From contig NC_016645.1 of assembly GCF_000234805.1 (NCBI RefSeq), forward strand, positions 558,001 to 622,000: 64,000 bases of DNA. Direction: 5' to 3'. The translations under genes were made by a program, and so were the position numbers. The stretch's first letter is position 1. Each line of letters starts with the position of its first letter. This DNA comes from Pyrobaculum ferrireducens. Lineage in GTDB: Archaea > Thermoproteota > Thermoprotei > Thermoproteales > Thermoproteaceae. Under the pieces are notes generated by a model that made no database searches, was not told the DNA's origin, and worked only from the letters and a program-made list of their open reading frames with translations. Shown piece by piece: positions 50,334 through 59,409 of the stretch.

Positions 50334-51395
50334 ATGGATTATCTGGAGCCTAGGTTTCACCCTGCTGTGGTTGAGTTTGAGAAGCTTGTGGCGGATAGGG
50401 AGGGCTACCGTAGGGTGTTGGAGGAGTGGCTTAGGTACTCGTGGAGGTGGGCCCGCGTCGACAGATACCGGCTAGTCTTCAAGATACAGGCGGCTGCCCT
50501 AAGGGCTATCCGGGAGTTTCTAGACCGCCAGGGCTTTACAGAAGTCCTCCCGCCGATAATCGGCCCCGTGACGGACCCCGGCATTAGGGGGGCCAGGCAG
50601 GCCTCCATTGACTTCTACGGCCGTGAGTATAAGGTGATGTCCTCCGCCATCCTCTACAAGCAGTACATGGCCGCCTCCCTCGGCAAGATATACTTCATAA
50701 GCCCCAACGTCAGGCTTGAGCCCCCCGACTCCATATACACCGGGAGACACCTCGTGGAGTTTGTGCAGGTGGATGTGGAGATGCTGGGCGCAGACTACCA
50801 CAGGGCAATGGAGGTGGCGGAGGGCCTCGTGGCCTACGTAGTTAAGGCCGTGGGGGAGGAGTACGGAAAGAAGCTGGAGGAGGTGTTCGGCAGATCTCTG
50901 CCGTCGTTTAAGCCGCCGTTTAGGAGGTACAGCCATGGGGAGGTGGTGAAGATTGTAAACTCCTTGGGTTGCCGGAATCCGCCCGATGCGGAGCTTGAGT
51001 GGGGGTGTGAGAGGCTTTTTTCTGCATTACACAGCCAGCCTGTGTTTATATACGACTACCCCAAGGGTTCACGCGGCTTCTACGACCGGGAGGATCCGGC
51101 GAGGCCGGGGGTGTTGAGAGATTTCGATATGCTCTACCCAGAGGGCTTTGGGGAGGCTGTTAGCGGGGCTGAGCGGGAATTCGAGCCGGAGAGAGTGGCG
51201 GCGAGGATTAGAGAAGGCGGGGAGGACCCGGCGAGGTATCAGTGGTATCTAGAGATGTTGAGAGAGCTCTACCCTCTGCAGACGGCGGGCTTCGGCATAG
51301 GCGTAGAGAGACTGACAAGATACCTATGCGGCCTGAGAGCAGTATGGGAAGCCCGGCCATACCCAAAACTAGCAGGAATAGCGCCTACACCATAA
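50334..51395 (+). CDS. AsnRS/AspRS paralogue without anticodon domain, probable asparagine synthetase
   Basis: 353 residues, a class IIb synthetase catalytic core only. Motif 2 region ISPNVRLEPPDSIYTGRHLVEFVQVDVEM and motif 3 GFGIGVERLTRYLCGL (in parts) are clear; the N-terminal OB anticodon-binding domain of AsnRS and AspRS is missing. In Pyrococcus an AsnRS paralogue of this shape makes asparagine from aspartate and ammonia, so this role is likely. A TATA-like AATTAAAACC at 50309-50318 supports ATG 50334. Confidence 0.78.
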   Translation: MDYLEPRFHPAVVEFEKLVADREGYRRVLEEWLRYSWRWARVDRYRLVFKIQAAALRAIREFLDRQGFTEVLPPIIGPVTDPGIRGARQASIDFYGREYKVMSSAILYKQYMAASLGKIYFISPNVRLEPPDSIYTGRHLVEFVQVDVEMLGADYHRAMEVAEGLVAYVVKAVGEEYGKKLEEVFGRSLPSFKPPFRRYSHGEVVKIVNSLGCRNPPDAELEWGCERLFSALHSQPVFIYDYPKGSRGFYDREDPARPGVLRDFDMLYPEGFGEAVSGAEREFEPERVAARIREGGEDPARYQWYLEMLRELYPLQTAGFGIGVERLTRYLCGLRAVWEARPYPKLAGIAPTP

Positions 51396-51476
51396 TTATA
51401 ATTAACTTTGAGAGAAAAGTATGGGATTCTACTTTAATCTAATTATTGTACAAAAGGCTGGAGTATTCTTCAAGCA

Positions 51477-52604
51477 ATGTACTTCCCAGGTCTTGAAGGT
51501 GTTGTAATTAAGGAGACAAAAATATGTCATATAGATCTGGAAAACTCCAAGATATACTACAGAGGGTACGACCTCGAGGAACTCGCCCTGAACTCAAGCT
51601 TCGAGGAGGTTGCCTATCTTCTCTGGTTTGGCCGCCTCCCTAGTAGTAGGGAGCTTGAAGAGTTTAAAAACAGGCTGAGAAGCGTCAGAAAGCCGCCTAG
51701 ACACGTCGAGGAGATCGTGGCGTCGGCTCCCCCAAGCGCGGAGCCGATAGACGTGTTGAGAACCGGCGTATCGGCGCTGGCCCTAGGCGAAGACTTGTCA
51801 GCTAGGGATATTGAGGCTGAGCTGAGGAGGGGGGAGCGGATCACCGCCGCTATGCCCTACATCGTCGCCGCATTCCACAGACTGAGGACCGGGCAGAGGC
51901 CTGTCGACCCGGCCGAGGCGGCGAGCCACGCGGAGTACTACCTCTGGGCTGTGAGGGGGGAGAGGCCGACCCCCCGCGAGGTGAGGGCCCTCGACGTCAT
52001 GTTGGTGATATACGCCGAGCACTCCATGAACAACAGCGCCTTCACCGCGGTATCGGTGGCCTCGACGCTGGCGGACATGTACGCCGCCGTCACGGCGGCC
52101 ATAGCCAGCCTCAAGGGGCCGCTCCACGGAGGAGCAAACGTCGACGCGGCCAAGATGCTCGAGGAGGTGGGGAGCGTCCAGAGGGTGCAGAGCTGGGTAG
52201 ACGAGCAGCTAGCCAAGGGGAGGAGGATCCCTGGATTTGGACATAGGCTGTATAAAAAAGGCCCTGACCCCCGTCTGAGAGTACTGCGCCTCCTCGCCAG
52301 AGATCTGGCAGCTGAGAGGGGCGACTTCCGCTGGGTAGAGCTGGCGGAGAAGCTAGAGGAGTACGTTACGTCTAAGCTCTCGCAGAAGGGCATATACCCA
52401 AACACAGACCTCTACGCCGCGGTTATCTTCAGATACCTGGGGCTACCGGTTGACCTAAATCTCCCCACCTTCGCCGTGTCTAGAGTGGCAGGGTGGGTGG
52501 CGCACGTGGTGGAGTACCGGCAGTCAAACCGCCTAATTAGACCCACCGAGAGGTACACAGGCCCGCTGGGGCTGAGGTATGTGCCCATTGACCAGAGGGG
52601 CTAG
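51477..52604 (+). CDS. gltA: Citrate synthase
   Basis: 375 residues. It condenses oxaloacetate and acetyl-CoA. Catalytic residues fit the family: histidine in LKGPLHGGAN (about residue 221), histidine in GFGHRLYKKGPDPR (about 260) and aspartate in PNTDLYAAV (about 311). N-terminal DLENSKIYYRGYDLEELAL is the prokaryotic-type leader. Only one cysteine is seen (KICHID, about residue 17), so the chain-linking disulfides reported for a Pyrobaculum aerophilum citrate synthase cannot form here. Followed 54 bases later by etfB. Confidence 0.94.
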   Translation: MYFPGLEGVVIKETKICHIDLENSKIYYRGYDLEELALNSSFEEVAYLLWFGRLPSSRELEEFKNRLRSVRKPPRHVEEIVASAPPSAEPIDVLRTGVSALALGEDLSARDIEAELRRGERITAAMPYIVAAFHRLRTGQRPVDPAEAASHAEYYLWAVRGERPTPREVRALDVMLVIYAEHSMNNSAFTAVSVASTLADMYAAVTAAIASLKGPLHGGANVDAAKMLEEVGSVQRVQSWVDEQLAKGRRIPGFGHRLYKKGPDPRLRVLRLLARDLAAERGDFRWVELAEKLEEYVTSKLSQKGIYPNTDLYAAVIFRYLGLPVDLNLPTFAVSRVAGWVAHVVEYRQSNRLIRPTERYTGPLGLRYVPIDQRG

Positions 52605-52658
52605 GCCGGTTCTCTATTTGGCTATATATTCTTTAAATAGGTACACATTTGGGGGGCT

Positions 52659-53429
52659 ATGAAGGTGGCTGTCCTGGTCAAGACAGCGCTCGACACGGGC
52701 CAGCTCCGGGTGAGGGATACGGTGGCGACAGAGGAAACCCCGCTGAAAATCAGCGACATAGACCGAAACGCCATTGAGGAGGCGGTGAAGCAAAAGGGGC
52801 AGGACAAGGCGTACGCCGTCACTGTGCTGAAGTGGGGGCCCCTCCAGAAGAAGGCCCAGGAGGCTGAGAACGTGTTGAGGGAGGCTCTGGCCATGGGCCT
52901 AGACGAGGCGTACCTCGTCGCCGACGAGAGGTTGCTAAACGCGAGCCACATGGCCACGGCAAAGGCGCTGGCCGCCGTGGTGAAGAAGGTAGGCGCGGAC
53001 ATCGTGCTGGCCGGGGAGGCCACTGTCGACAACTACACAGGTCAGATGCCCGCTAGAGTCGCCGCGGAGCTGGGCTGGCCCGTGGTGACCTACGTGAGAG
53101 AGCTGAAGGTAGAGGGGGGGAGGCTAATAGCCAGGCGCGACTTGGAGGACCACGTGGAGGTTGTGGAGGTTCAGCTACCGGCTGTTGTCTCGGTGACGAG
53201 GGAGATCAACCAGCCGCGCATCCCCACGTTGCTAGCGATTAGGGCTGCTATGAAGAAGCCGGTGAATAGGCTCACCCTTGCCGACCTCGGCGTCGAGGTG
53301 GCGCCCAGGATAGCCGCCGCCTACAAGCCCCTTGTAATACAGAGGAAGAAGGTGGTAATTAAAGACGGCACGCCGGAGGAGAAGGCTGAGAAGTTGATAC
53401 AGTACCTCAGACAGGAGGGGGTGATATGA
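52659..53429 (+). CDS. etfB: Electron transfer flavoprotein beta subunit
   Basis: 256 residues. EtfB pattern: AVLVKTALDTGQLRV start, SDIDRNAIEEAVKQK, then LAGEATVDNYTGQMPARVAAELGWP and LPAVVSVTREINQPRIPT. It binds AMP or FAD and passes electrons between dehydrogenases and quinone. The stop overlaps etfA by 4 bases. A TATA-like TTCTTTAAATAG at 52630-52641 precedes the ATG. No etfC or etfX gene, found with bifurcating Etf complexes, is adjacent. Confidence 0.93.
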   Translation: MKVAVLVKTALDTGQLRVRDTVATEETPLKISDIDRNAIEEAVKQKGQDKAYAVTVLKWGPLQKKAQEAENVLREALAMGLDEAYLVADERLLNASHMATAKALAAVVKKVGADIVLAGEATVDNYTGQMPARVAAELGWPVVTYVRELKVEGGRLIARRDLEDHVEVVEVQLPAVVSVTREINQPRIPTLLAIRAAMKKPVNRLTLADLGVEVAPRIAAAYKPLVIQRKKVVIKDGTPEEKAEKLIQYLRQEGVI

Positions 53430-54322
53430 AGGCCCTAGTGGTCTACCCCAACAGGGAGCTTCTATACGCCGCCTCTACACTAGGCGGAGAAGTCGCGGCG
53501 CTGGTCTTCAGCGAAAGGGAAGCCGAGGCCGTCAAGGGAGTGGCTCACAGGGCGTTGGTGGCTGAGGTAGATCCGAGGCTACCCGACGCGGTCGCGGAGG
53601 CTGTTGTCAAGGCCGCCCAGAGCTACCAGGTAGTGTTGTTGCCGTCTACTAAAAACGGGAAGACCGTGGGGGGTCTGGTGGCGCAGAGGCTGGGGGCCGA
53701 ATTCTTGACAGACGTACTTTCGCTGAGGGTGGAGGGCGGCGTGTTGAAGGCAGAGAGGTACGTCTTCGGCAACAAGGCCGTGGCGGCTGTGGAGGCCGCT
53801 CCACCAGTTGTCGTAACAGTTGCGCCGGGCAGGTTCCAGGGCCAGCCGCCGGCGGTCCAGACCGCAGTCGAAAAAGTGGCTCTCCAGGTTGGTTCTAAGA
53901 TGAAAATCGTGTCTGTGGAAGAGAAGGCGAGAGGCGCCGTTAAGCTAGAGGAGGCGGAGATCATCGTGTCTGTGGGCAGGGGCTTCAAGAAGAAGGAGGA
54001 TCTCCAAATGGCTTTTGAACTAGCCAGAGTACTTGGCGGCCAGGTGGGTTGCTCCCGCCCCATAGCCGCGGACTTGAAGTGGCTACCGGAGGAGCACTGG
54101 GTTGGGCTCTCCGGCAAGAAGGTGAAGCCGAAGCTCTACCTAGCCATCGGCATCTCCGGCCAGCCGCAACACATAGCGGGTATATTAGACAGCCGCATCA
54201 TCGCGGCGATAAACAACGACCCCTCCGCGCCCATCTTCCAAAACGCAGACTACGGCGTCGTGGAGGACTTGTACAAAATAGTCCCCATATTGATAAACAA
54301 GTTATCAAAAACTAAGGGCTAG
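53426..54322 (+). CDS. etfA: Electron transfer flavoprotein alpha subunit
   Basis: 298 residues. C-terminal FAD domain: EEAEIIVSVGRGFKKKEDL, then GCSRPIAADLKWLPEEHWVGLSGKKVKPKLYLAIGISGQPQHI (in parts), the EtfA signature. It forms the heterodimer with EtfB encoded directly upstream. The 3' end overlaps the convergent CBS-domain gene by 11 bases. Confidence 0.94.
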   Translation: MKALVVYPNRELLYAASTLGGEVAALVFSEREAEAVKGVAHRALVAEVDPRLPDAVAEAVVKAAQSYQVVLLPSTKNGKTVGGLVAQRLGAEFLTDVLSLRVEGGVLKAERYVFGNKAVAAVEAAPPVVVTVAPGRFQGQPPAVQTAVEKVALQVGSKMKIVSVEEKARGAVKLEEAEIIVSVGRGFKKKEDLQMAFELARVLGGQVGCSRPIAADLKWLPEEHWVGLSGKKVKPKLYLAIGISGQPQHIAGILDSRIIAAINNDPSAPIFQNADYGVVEDLYKIVPILINKLSKTKG

Positions 54323-54710
54323 CCGGGGATCTAAGCTCTCGGAGCACGTCTCTAATAGACACCATCCCCACGAGCTCCCCCTTTTTGTTGACAACCACCA
54401 GGTGGCGGATGTTGTGCATTATCATCAAATCAGCCGCCTTATCCACGTCAGCATCCTCGCCTATGCTAACCACGCCCGTAGACATAAAAGCCTCGATAGG
54501 CGTAGACAGCGGCATCTTCATGGCGATGGCCCTCACAATGTCCCTTTCGGAGATCACCGCGACGGGCTTGTTGGGGTTGTCGGCCTCCACGACTACAAGC
54601 GCCCCCACGTTCTCCGCGGCCATCTTCTCGGCGGCCTGCAACAAGGTGTCTTTTGGGGTGATAGTGACGGGCCTCCTACGGACCAGCGAGCCTACCAGAC
54701 GCCGCCTCAT
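54312..54710 (-). CDS. Tandem CBS-domain protein
   Basis: 132 residues, two CBS domains (VRRRPVTITPKDTLLQAAEKM, AFMSTGVVSIGEDADVDKAADLM; each ending in ISERDIVRAI or VSIRDVLREL). CBS pairs bind adenine nucleotides and act as energy sensors. ATG 54710 shares one base with the stop of the upstream CBS gene (TGATG), so the two are coupled. Confidence 0.87.
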   Translation of the reverse strand: MRRRLVGSLVRRRPVTITPKDTLLQAAEKMAAENVGALVVVEADNPNKPVAVISERDIVRAIAMKMPLSTPIEAFMSTGVVSIGEDADVDKAADLMIMHNIRHLVVVNKKGELVGMVSIRDVLRELRSPASP

Positions 54711-55129
54711 CACTCCTCCGGAGGGGGCCACCAAACCTTCTCCCCAATAGCCTTCAGCGCCTTGTCCTCAATCAAGTCTCGGATTGACACGACTCCCGCC
54801 AGCGTCCCGTCGTCGTTTAAAATCAACACATGTCTAATACCCCTCTCCCTCATAGCCTTAACCACTTTATACACGTCGTCTCCCCTCTTCGCGGTGAGGA
54901 GAGGCCCCCTCGTTCCGATATTCACAGCCTTCTCATCCATACCCACCCCCCGGTCAAGAGCCCTGATCACGTCGCGTTCAGACACCACAGCAACCGGCCT
55001 CCTCCCGCTGTCTACCACCACCACGAGACCTATGTTGTTACTAGCCATGAGTCTGACAACGTCTCTCACAGTAGCACCCTCCGTGACATATATAGGTTGC
55101 CGCCGAATATAGACATCTATCTTCTCCAT
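54710..55129 (-). CDS. Tandem CBS-domain protein
   Basis: 139 residues, two CBS domains (VTEGATVRDVVRLMASNNIG ending VVSERDVIRALDR; LTAKRGDDVYKVVKAMRERG ending VVSIRDLIEDKAL). It is a paralogue of the downstream protein and is probably its partner, the two pairs giving a four-CBS module. ATG 55129 is about 25 bases from TATA-like ATATATACAC on the minus strand near 55145-55154. Confidence 0.87.
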   Translation of the reverse strand: MEKIDVYIRRQPIYVTEGATVRDVVRLMASNNIGLVVVVDSGRRPVAVVSERDVIRALDRGVGMDEKAVNIGTRGPLLTAKRGDDVYKVVKAMRERGIRHVLILNDDGTLAGVVSIRDLIEDKALKAIGEKVWWPPPEE

Positions 55130-55167
55130 GTCATAAAGTTGAGACGTGTATATATACTCTATTCTAC

Positions 55168-56553
55168 TTAGCCAAGGAACTTGCGGTACTTAGCCATGGC
55201 TATTATATTTGACTCATTTCTATACATCCGCAGAAGCGCTAGGTATGTGCCGGCGGCTCTATCTCTAACATCTAGGTAGTCAAGAGCCTCGTTTACAATT
55301 TTTACAAAATCCTCGCCGACGTAGCGCTCCGCAATGGCGGGGTCGTAGAACTGCGCATCGTACTGAACCTCCTTCCGGTAGGCAGGAAGCGCCCTCAGCA
55401 GGAGGTCGAGTTTATCCCCACGCGCGAGCTCCACCACGGTAGGCGCGTCGAGCAGAATTGGGGGCAACCCCATGGCGTACCACGTGGAGGTGTATACAAT
55501 AGCCCTAGGCATGTTAACCACACGGTCGTGCAACGTCAAGCTCCTGCCATACACGTTCCAGCTGACGCGGTCGCGGGTGGGGGGCACGAGCCGCGCCACC
55601 TCGACGATCTTGTCTGCATATTTCGCAACTACTCCCCGGTAGTTCGAGCTGGCTTGGGTAATTATCTGGTAAAGCTCCGGATCTACAGCCTTGACCCCCC
55701 TCACACAGCATGCGGCAAGTAGCGACTCCTTTACATTTACATACTCGTTATAAGACACGTCGTATCTAACCGCCGACTGGATAGTTACTGTGTAGTAACC
55801 AGAGTACTGTAGCACTTCTAAATGCGCCAGCTGTGGGTTGTTTATACCTCCGCGGAAGGGAGGGGAGCCCATCCCCAGAATGGGGTGTATCCTCACGCCG
55901 AACCTCTCCTCTATCTGCGGCGTCTTTGCCAAGGTCAACACTATGGAGAGCGCGGATGCTATGTGGCCGTACTTGACGGCTGAGTCGGACTTGCCCAGGA
56001 ACAGCCTGATCCTCTGCGGCTTCTCCTCCAGCTTATTCATAAAGGAGGCGAGCATGTCCTCGATCTTCAGCTGGGCGTGGGCGTCCTCCACCAGCGGCAC
56101 AATTTCTATAGGCTCCCACTTGATACCCAATTCCTGTTCGTAAATTCTCGACTTGTGTTGCAACATCCTGTATACAAGGTAAAGCGTGTCTATATCAGCC
56201 ACCATGGGCAGTACCACCCACCTAATGGCCTGTCTTCCCATCAGCTTCACAGAGAAGTAGTTGGCGAGGACGGCCGCCTCGAGGGTCAGCATAGCTCTTT
56301 CAAACTCCTCAAGCCTTGGGTTAGGCATCCGGGGGGTTAGAAAGAACTTCTCCCCCAGAGGCAAGTCGGCCTCCTTAGCCTTGACCGTTATGTCCTTGGG
56401 CTGGGAGTAGGGCGTAGTCTTCCCCTCGTAGTCTATCATAACTTCGTCGCATCCATAGGCGGTGTGGCCAACCAACGCCTCATCCACCTCCTCGGCCGCG
56501 GTGATCTTCACCGTGGTGTCCGGGTGCTGTGTACACATGAGCTTAGGCGTCAT
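55168..56553 (-). CDS. ppcA: Phosphoenolpyruvate carboxylase, archaeal type
   Basis: 461 residues from ATG 56553. The archaeal-type PEPC family is recognised by PKLMCTQHPDTT at the start, DEVMIDYEGKTTPYSQ, RIRLFLGKSDSAVKYG and GMGSPPFRGGINNP. It fixes bicarbonate onto PEP to give oxaloacetate, the entry carboxylation of the dicarboxylate/4-hydroxybutyrate cycle. A frame 25 codons longer exists upstream in AT-rich DNA, but TATA-like CTTTAAAAACC about 25 bases before ATG 56553 decides the start. Divergent from the alcohol dehydrogenase gene. Confidence 0.93.
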   Translation of the reverse strand: MTPKLMCTQHPDTTVKITAAEEVDEALVGHTAYGCDEVMIDYEGKTTPYSQPKDITVKAKEADLPLGEKFFLTPRMPNPRLEEFERAMLTLEAAVLANYFSVKLMGRQAIRWVVLPMVADIDTLYLVYRMLQHKSRIYEQELGIKWEPIEIVPLVEDAHAQLKIEDMLASFMNKLEEKPQRIRLFLGKSDSAVKYGHIASALSIVLTLAKTPQIEERFGVRIHPILGMGSPPFRGGINNPQLAHLEVLQYSGYYTVTIQSAVRYDVSYNEYVNVKESLLAACCVRGVKAVDPELYQIITQASSNYRGVVAKYADKIVEVARLVPPTRDRVSWNVYGRSLTLHDRVVNMPRAIVYTSTWYAMGLPPILLDAPTVVELARGDKLDLLLRALPAYRKEVQYDAQFYDPAIAERYVGEDFVKIVNEALDYLDVRDRAAGTYLALLRMYRNESNIIAMAKYRKFLG

Positions 56554-56670
56554 TACCTGTGTCTCTATCTGGAGGTTTTTAAAGTTTAAGCTATAAAATC
56601 TATAATTATAAAAATAATTAAAAAACAATAAAAAAGTTAAGATTTAAAAAGTTTTGTATTAACCACGCCG

Positions 56671-57759
56671 ATGAAAGCCGCCGTCCTAAGGCAGTACAAC
56701 CAGCCACTGAAGCTGGAGGACGTCGACGCGGCGCCTCCCCAACGCGGCGAGGTCAAGGTGAGGATTCATGCCGCCGGCGTGTGCCACAGCGACTTGTACG
56801 TACTCGAAGGCGCCACACCCGTACCGCCGCCTCTCGTGCCGGGGCACGAAGCGGTGGCGGTGGTGGAGGAGGTAGGCCCCGACGTCGACAGCGTGTCACC
56901 CGGCGACGTGGTCGTCACTAGCTTCATATGGCCATGTGGACGCTGTAAGAACTGCGTAAGGGGGGCGGAAAATCTTTGTGAAAATTTTGCAAAAGTCCGG
57001 CTCAAGGGCGTACTGCTGGACGGAACCACAAGGCTGAGGAGCCGCACGGGGGAGGAGATTAGGATATTTCTCGGAGGTACCTGGGCTGAGGAGGCTGTGG
57101 TCCCGGCCACCGCGGTGGCTAAACTGCCGCCGGCTATGAAGGGCCGTAGAGAATTAGCCATGCTCGGCTGTGCCTACCTAACGGCGTACGGCGCGGTGGT
57201 GAACACAGGCTCCGTCTCCCCGGGAGACGTCGTGGCGGTTATAGGCACGGGCGGCGTCGGGCTGGCCGCCGTCCAGATAGCCAAGGCGGTGGGGGCGAGG
57301 GTGGTGGCAGTGGGGAGGAATTCCCAAAAGCTTAAAATAGCGGCGGAGCTGGGGGCCGAAGTCGTGGACACGAAATCCGACGACGCCGTAAAGGCGGTGC
57401 AGGAGCTGACAGGCGGGAGAGGGGCAGACGTCGTCATCGAGGCAGTTGGGTCAGACGAGACTATACAACAGGCAGTGGACATGGCGGCCCTGGGCGGAAG
57501 GGTGGTCCTCGTCGGCTTAATGCCGATGGGCCACAAAACGCCCCTTGCCCTGGCCAGGGTGGTCCGTGGGGGCATACAGATTCTGGGTAGCTACGGCGCG
57601 AGGCCTAGGCTAGATCTGCCCGTAGTTATCAAAATGGTGGAGAGAGGTCTTCTACAGCCGGAGAGGCTCGCCGGCCCCGTCTACAAGCTGGAGGAGATAA
57701 ACGACGCCGTGGAGGCTCTAAGGAGCGGGAGGGCCGTTAGACCTATAGTGGTGCCTTAG
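56671..57759 (+). CDS. Zinc-dependent alcohol dehydrogenase, probable succinic semialdehyde reductase
   Basis: 362 residues. Catalytic zinc ligands in GVCHSDLYV, GHEA and later cysteine; structural zinc cysteines CGRCKNCVRGAENLC; Rossmann motif VIGTGGVGLAAVQIA. The fold is that of medium-chain dehydrogenases. In related Thermoproteales a gene of this type next to the 4-hydroxybutyrate genes encodes succinic semialdehyde reductase, so that role is likely here by context. TATA-like GATTTAAAAAG at 56641-56651 precedes the ATG. The 3' end overlaps the convergent flavoprotein gene by 42 bases. Confidence 0.8.
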   Translation: MKAAVLRQYNQPLKLEDVDAAPPQRGEVKVRIHAAGVCHSDLYVLEGATPVPPPLVPGHEAVAVVEEVGPDVDSVSPGDVVVTSFIWPCGRCKNCVRGAENLCENFAKVRLKGVLLDGTTRLRSRTGEEIRIFLGGTWAEEAVVPATAVAKLPPAMKGRRELAMLGCAYLTAYGAVVNTGSVSPGDVVAVIGTGGVGLAAVQIAKAVGARVVAVGRNSQKLKIAAELGAEVVDTKSDDAVKAVQELTGGRGADVVIEAVGSDETIQQAVDMAALGGRVVLVGLMPMGHKTPLALARVVRGGIQILGSYGARPRLDLPVVIKMVERGLLQPERLAGPVYKLEEINDAVEALRSGRAVRPIVVP

Positions 57760-59064
57760 CCACAGCCTCCCCACGACGGCGAGGGGGTGCCACACCGGCG
57801 CGGTGAAGGGCATGTAGGTATACTCGGCGTTGAAGAGCTCCTCCACCGGCCTCCCGATGAACTGCGACGCGAGGTCTATATATCCGGAGATCGACTGGGT
57901 TAGCCCCACGGCCTGCACCCCTATCAGCCTCCCCCGGGAGATCACCGCCTTCAGCGTGACGTCTCTCAGCTCCCTCATGTACCTAGCCTTGTCGTGGGTC
58001 TTCACCACGTAGCTCTCCACAGGCATGCCCTTCCTCCTCGCCTCTGCCTCGGTGAGGCCCACAGCGCCGATGTACATCTCGTCGAATTTAGTAACAGAGG
58101 CCCCCGCCACCGGGTGGAACTCGGCAACCCTAGCCCCGAGACCTGCATTTGTCCCCGCCACGTAGCCCATCTTATTTGCATACGTGGCTAGGGGTATCCA
58201 CACGGGCTCCCCCGTCACCTTGTGTATAGACTCGGCGACGTCCCCCGCCACGTACACCCCCGGCGGCCCCGCCTCCATGTACTTATTCACAGAGATGGCG
58301 CCCGTGGGGCCGATCCTGGCGCCGGCCTTTACGGCGAGCTCCACGTTTGGCCTAACCCCCGTGGCCAGGATCACTGCGTCCGCCGGGTACCGCCCCCCGT
58401 CGGTGACTACGTACTCCACCCTGTCTCCTCCAGTAATCCTCTCAATTCTCTCCCCCATTCTGAGCTCCACGCCCCGGCTCTCCATGTAGCTAGCCACCAG
58501 CTTCCCGATGTCTGGGTCGAGGACTTTAGACATGGGGAAGGGCCCCACGTCTATTAAAACCACCTTCTTACCCATTGCGTTTAGCACATCTGCCATCTCG
58601 ACCCCTATGTACCCCGCCCCCACAACCACCACTCTCGCCGCTCCTCTCAGTAGCGATCTAGCCTCCTCCACGCTGTCTACCCCCCTCAGCACCACCACGC
58701 CTTTCTTATCCAGCCCCTCTACCTGCGGCACCCATGGCCTGGCGCCGGTGGCGACTATCACCACGTCGAAGTCGAGCAACCCGGCGAGGCGACCCTCTAG
58801 CTTAGCTCTGCCGCCCGCGATGTCGACGACCTTCGTCTTGGTGTACACCTCCACGCCTCTCTCCACTTCGAAACTCTCCTCCTGGTACAGCCACAGAGCC
58901 TCTTCGGAGAGGCCGGCGATGGCGTAGGGGATGGCGCACGGCGCGTGGGTGATGTAGCCGCCCGCCTCCACCAGAACCACTCTGCAACTTGGGCACACTT
59001 TCTTGGCGCGGGACGCGGCGGTGGCCCCCGCCGCCCCTCCCCCCACTACTAATATCGTCTTCAC
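57718..59064 (-). CDS. CoA-disulfide reductase / NADH oxidase-like flavoprotein
   Basis: 448 residues, start GTG. FAD-binding VVGGGAAGATAASRAKK, a single redox cysteine in THAPCAIPYAIAG (about residue 43), NAD-binding VVVVGAGYIGVEMADVL and second FAD motif GVYVAGDVAES. This one-cysteine pattern is typical of CoA-disulfide reductases and NAD(P)H oxidases; polysulfide reduction is another reported activity. It has its own TATA-like GATTAAAAAAG, yet lies directly behind the fumarate reductase genes. Confidence 0.85.
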   Translation of the reverse strand: MKTILVVGGGAAGATAASRAKKVCPSCRVVLVEAGGYITHAPCAIPYAIAGLSEEALWLYQEESFEVERGVEVYTKTKVVDIAGGRAKLEGRLAGLLDFDVVIVATGARPWVPQVEGLDKKGVVVLRGVDSVEEARSLLRGAARVVVVGAGYIGVEMADVLNAMGKKVVLIDVGPFPMSKVLDPDIGKLVASYMESRGVELRMGERIERITGGDRVEYVVTDGGRYPADAVILATGVRPNVELAVKAGARIGPTGAISVNKYMEAGPPGVYVAGDVAESIHKVTGEPVWIPLATYANKMGYVAGTNAGLGARVAEFHPVAGASVTKFDEMYIGAVGLTEAEARRKGMPVESYVVKTHDKARYMRELRDVTLKAVISRGRLIGVQAVGLTQSISGYIDLASQFIGRPVEELFNAEYTYMPFTAPVWHPLAVVGRLWLRHHYRSNGPPAP

Positions 59065-59103
59065 TAGATTAACATAAATGAATCTTTTTTAATCTTTCTT
59101 GAA

Positions 59104-59409
59104 TTATGTATCAGTAACTAAATCTTTAATTATATTTTTACCTTTGATGGGCTCTACGAATATCTCCTTGGTCCCCAGGTCGGAGAGCTTGACGGTGCAC
59201 GCCAGCCGCGGCACGCCGTTTATAACCATAGCGCAAGCCCCGCAGACCCCCATCCTACACGCATATCTAAAACTAAGCGACCCGTCAATCCCTCTGACTT
59301 TAAATAAGAGATCTAGCACAGTTATGTTGGGGTTCTCCACCTCCACTCTGTAGCTTTGGTAGTACTGCCGTCCCTGGGTGCCCCGCTTGATGTGGATAGT
59401 GACCTCCAT
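59104..59409 (-). CDS. Fumarate reductase / succinate dehydrogenase iron-sulfur protein, 2Fe-2S domain only
   Basis: 101 residues. It matches the N-terminal domain of SdhB/FrdB: VEVENPNITVLDLLFKVRGIDGSLSFRYACRMGVCGACAMVING (in parts), with cysteines spaced as for a 2Fe-2S cluster, and ends with VEPIKGKNIIKDLVTD, exactly the normal domain border. The second domain with 3Fe-4S and 4Fe-4S clusters is missing and no remnant follows before the next gene. Its ATG overlaps the flavoprotein stop by one base. So the enzyme may pass electrons through one cluster only. Confidence 0.85.
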   Translation of the reverse strand: MEVTIHIKRGTQGRQYYQSYRVEVENPNITVLDLLFKVRGIDGSLSFRYACRMGVCGACAMVINGVPRLACTVKLSDLGTKEIFVEPIKGKNIIKDLVTDT

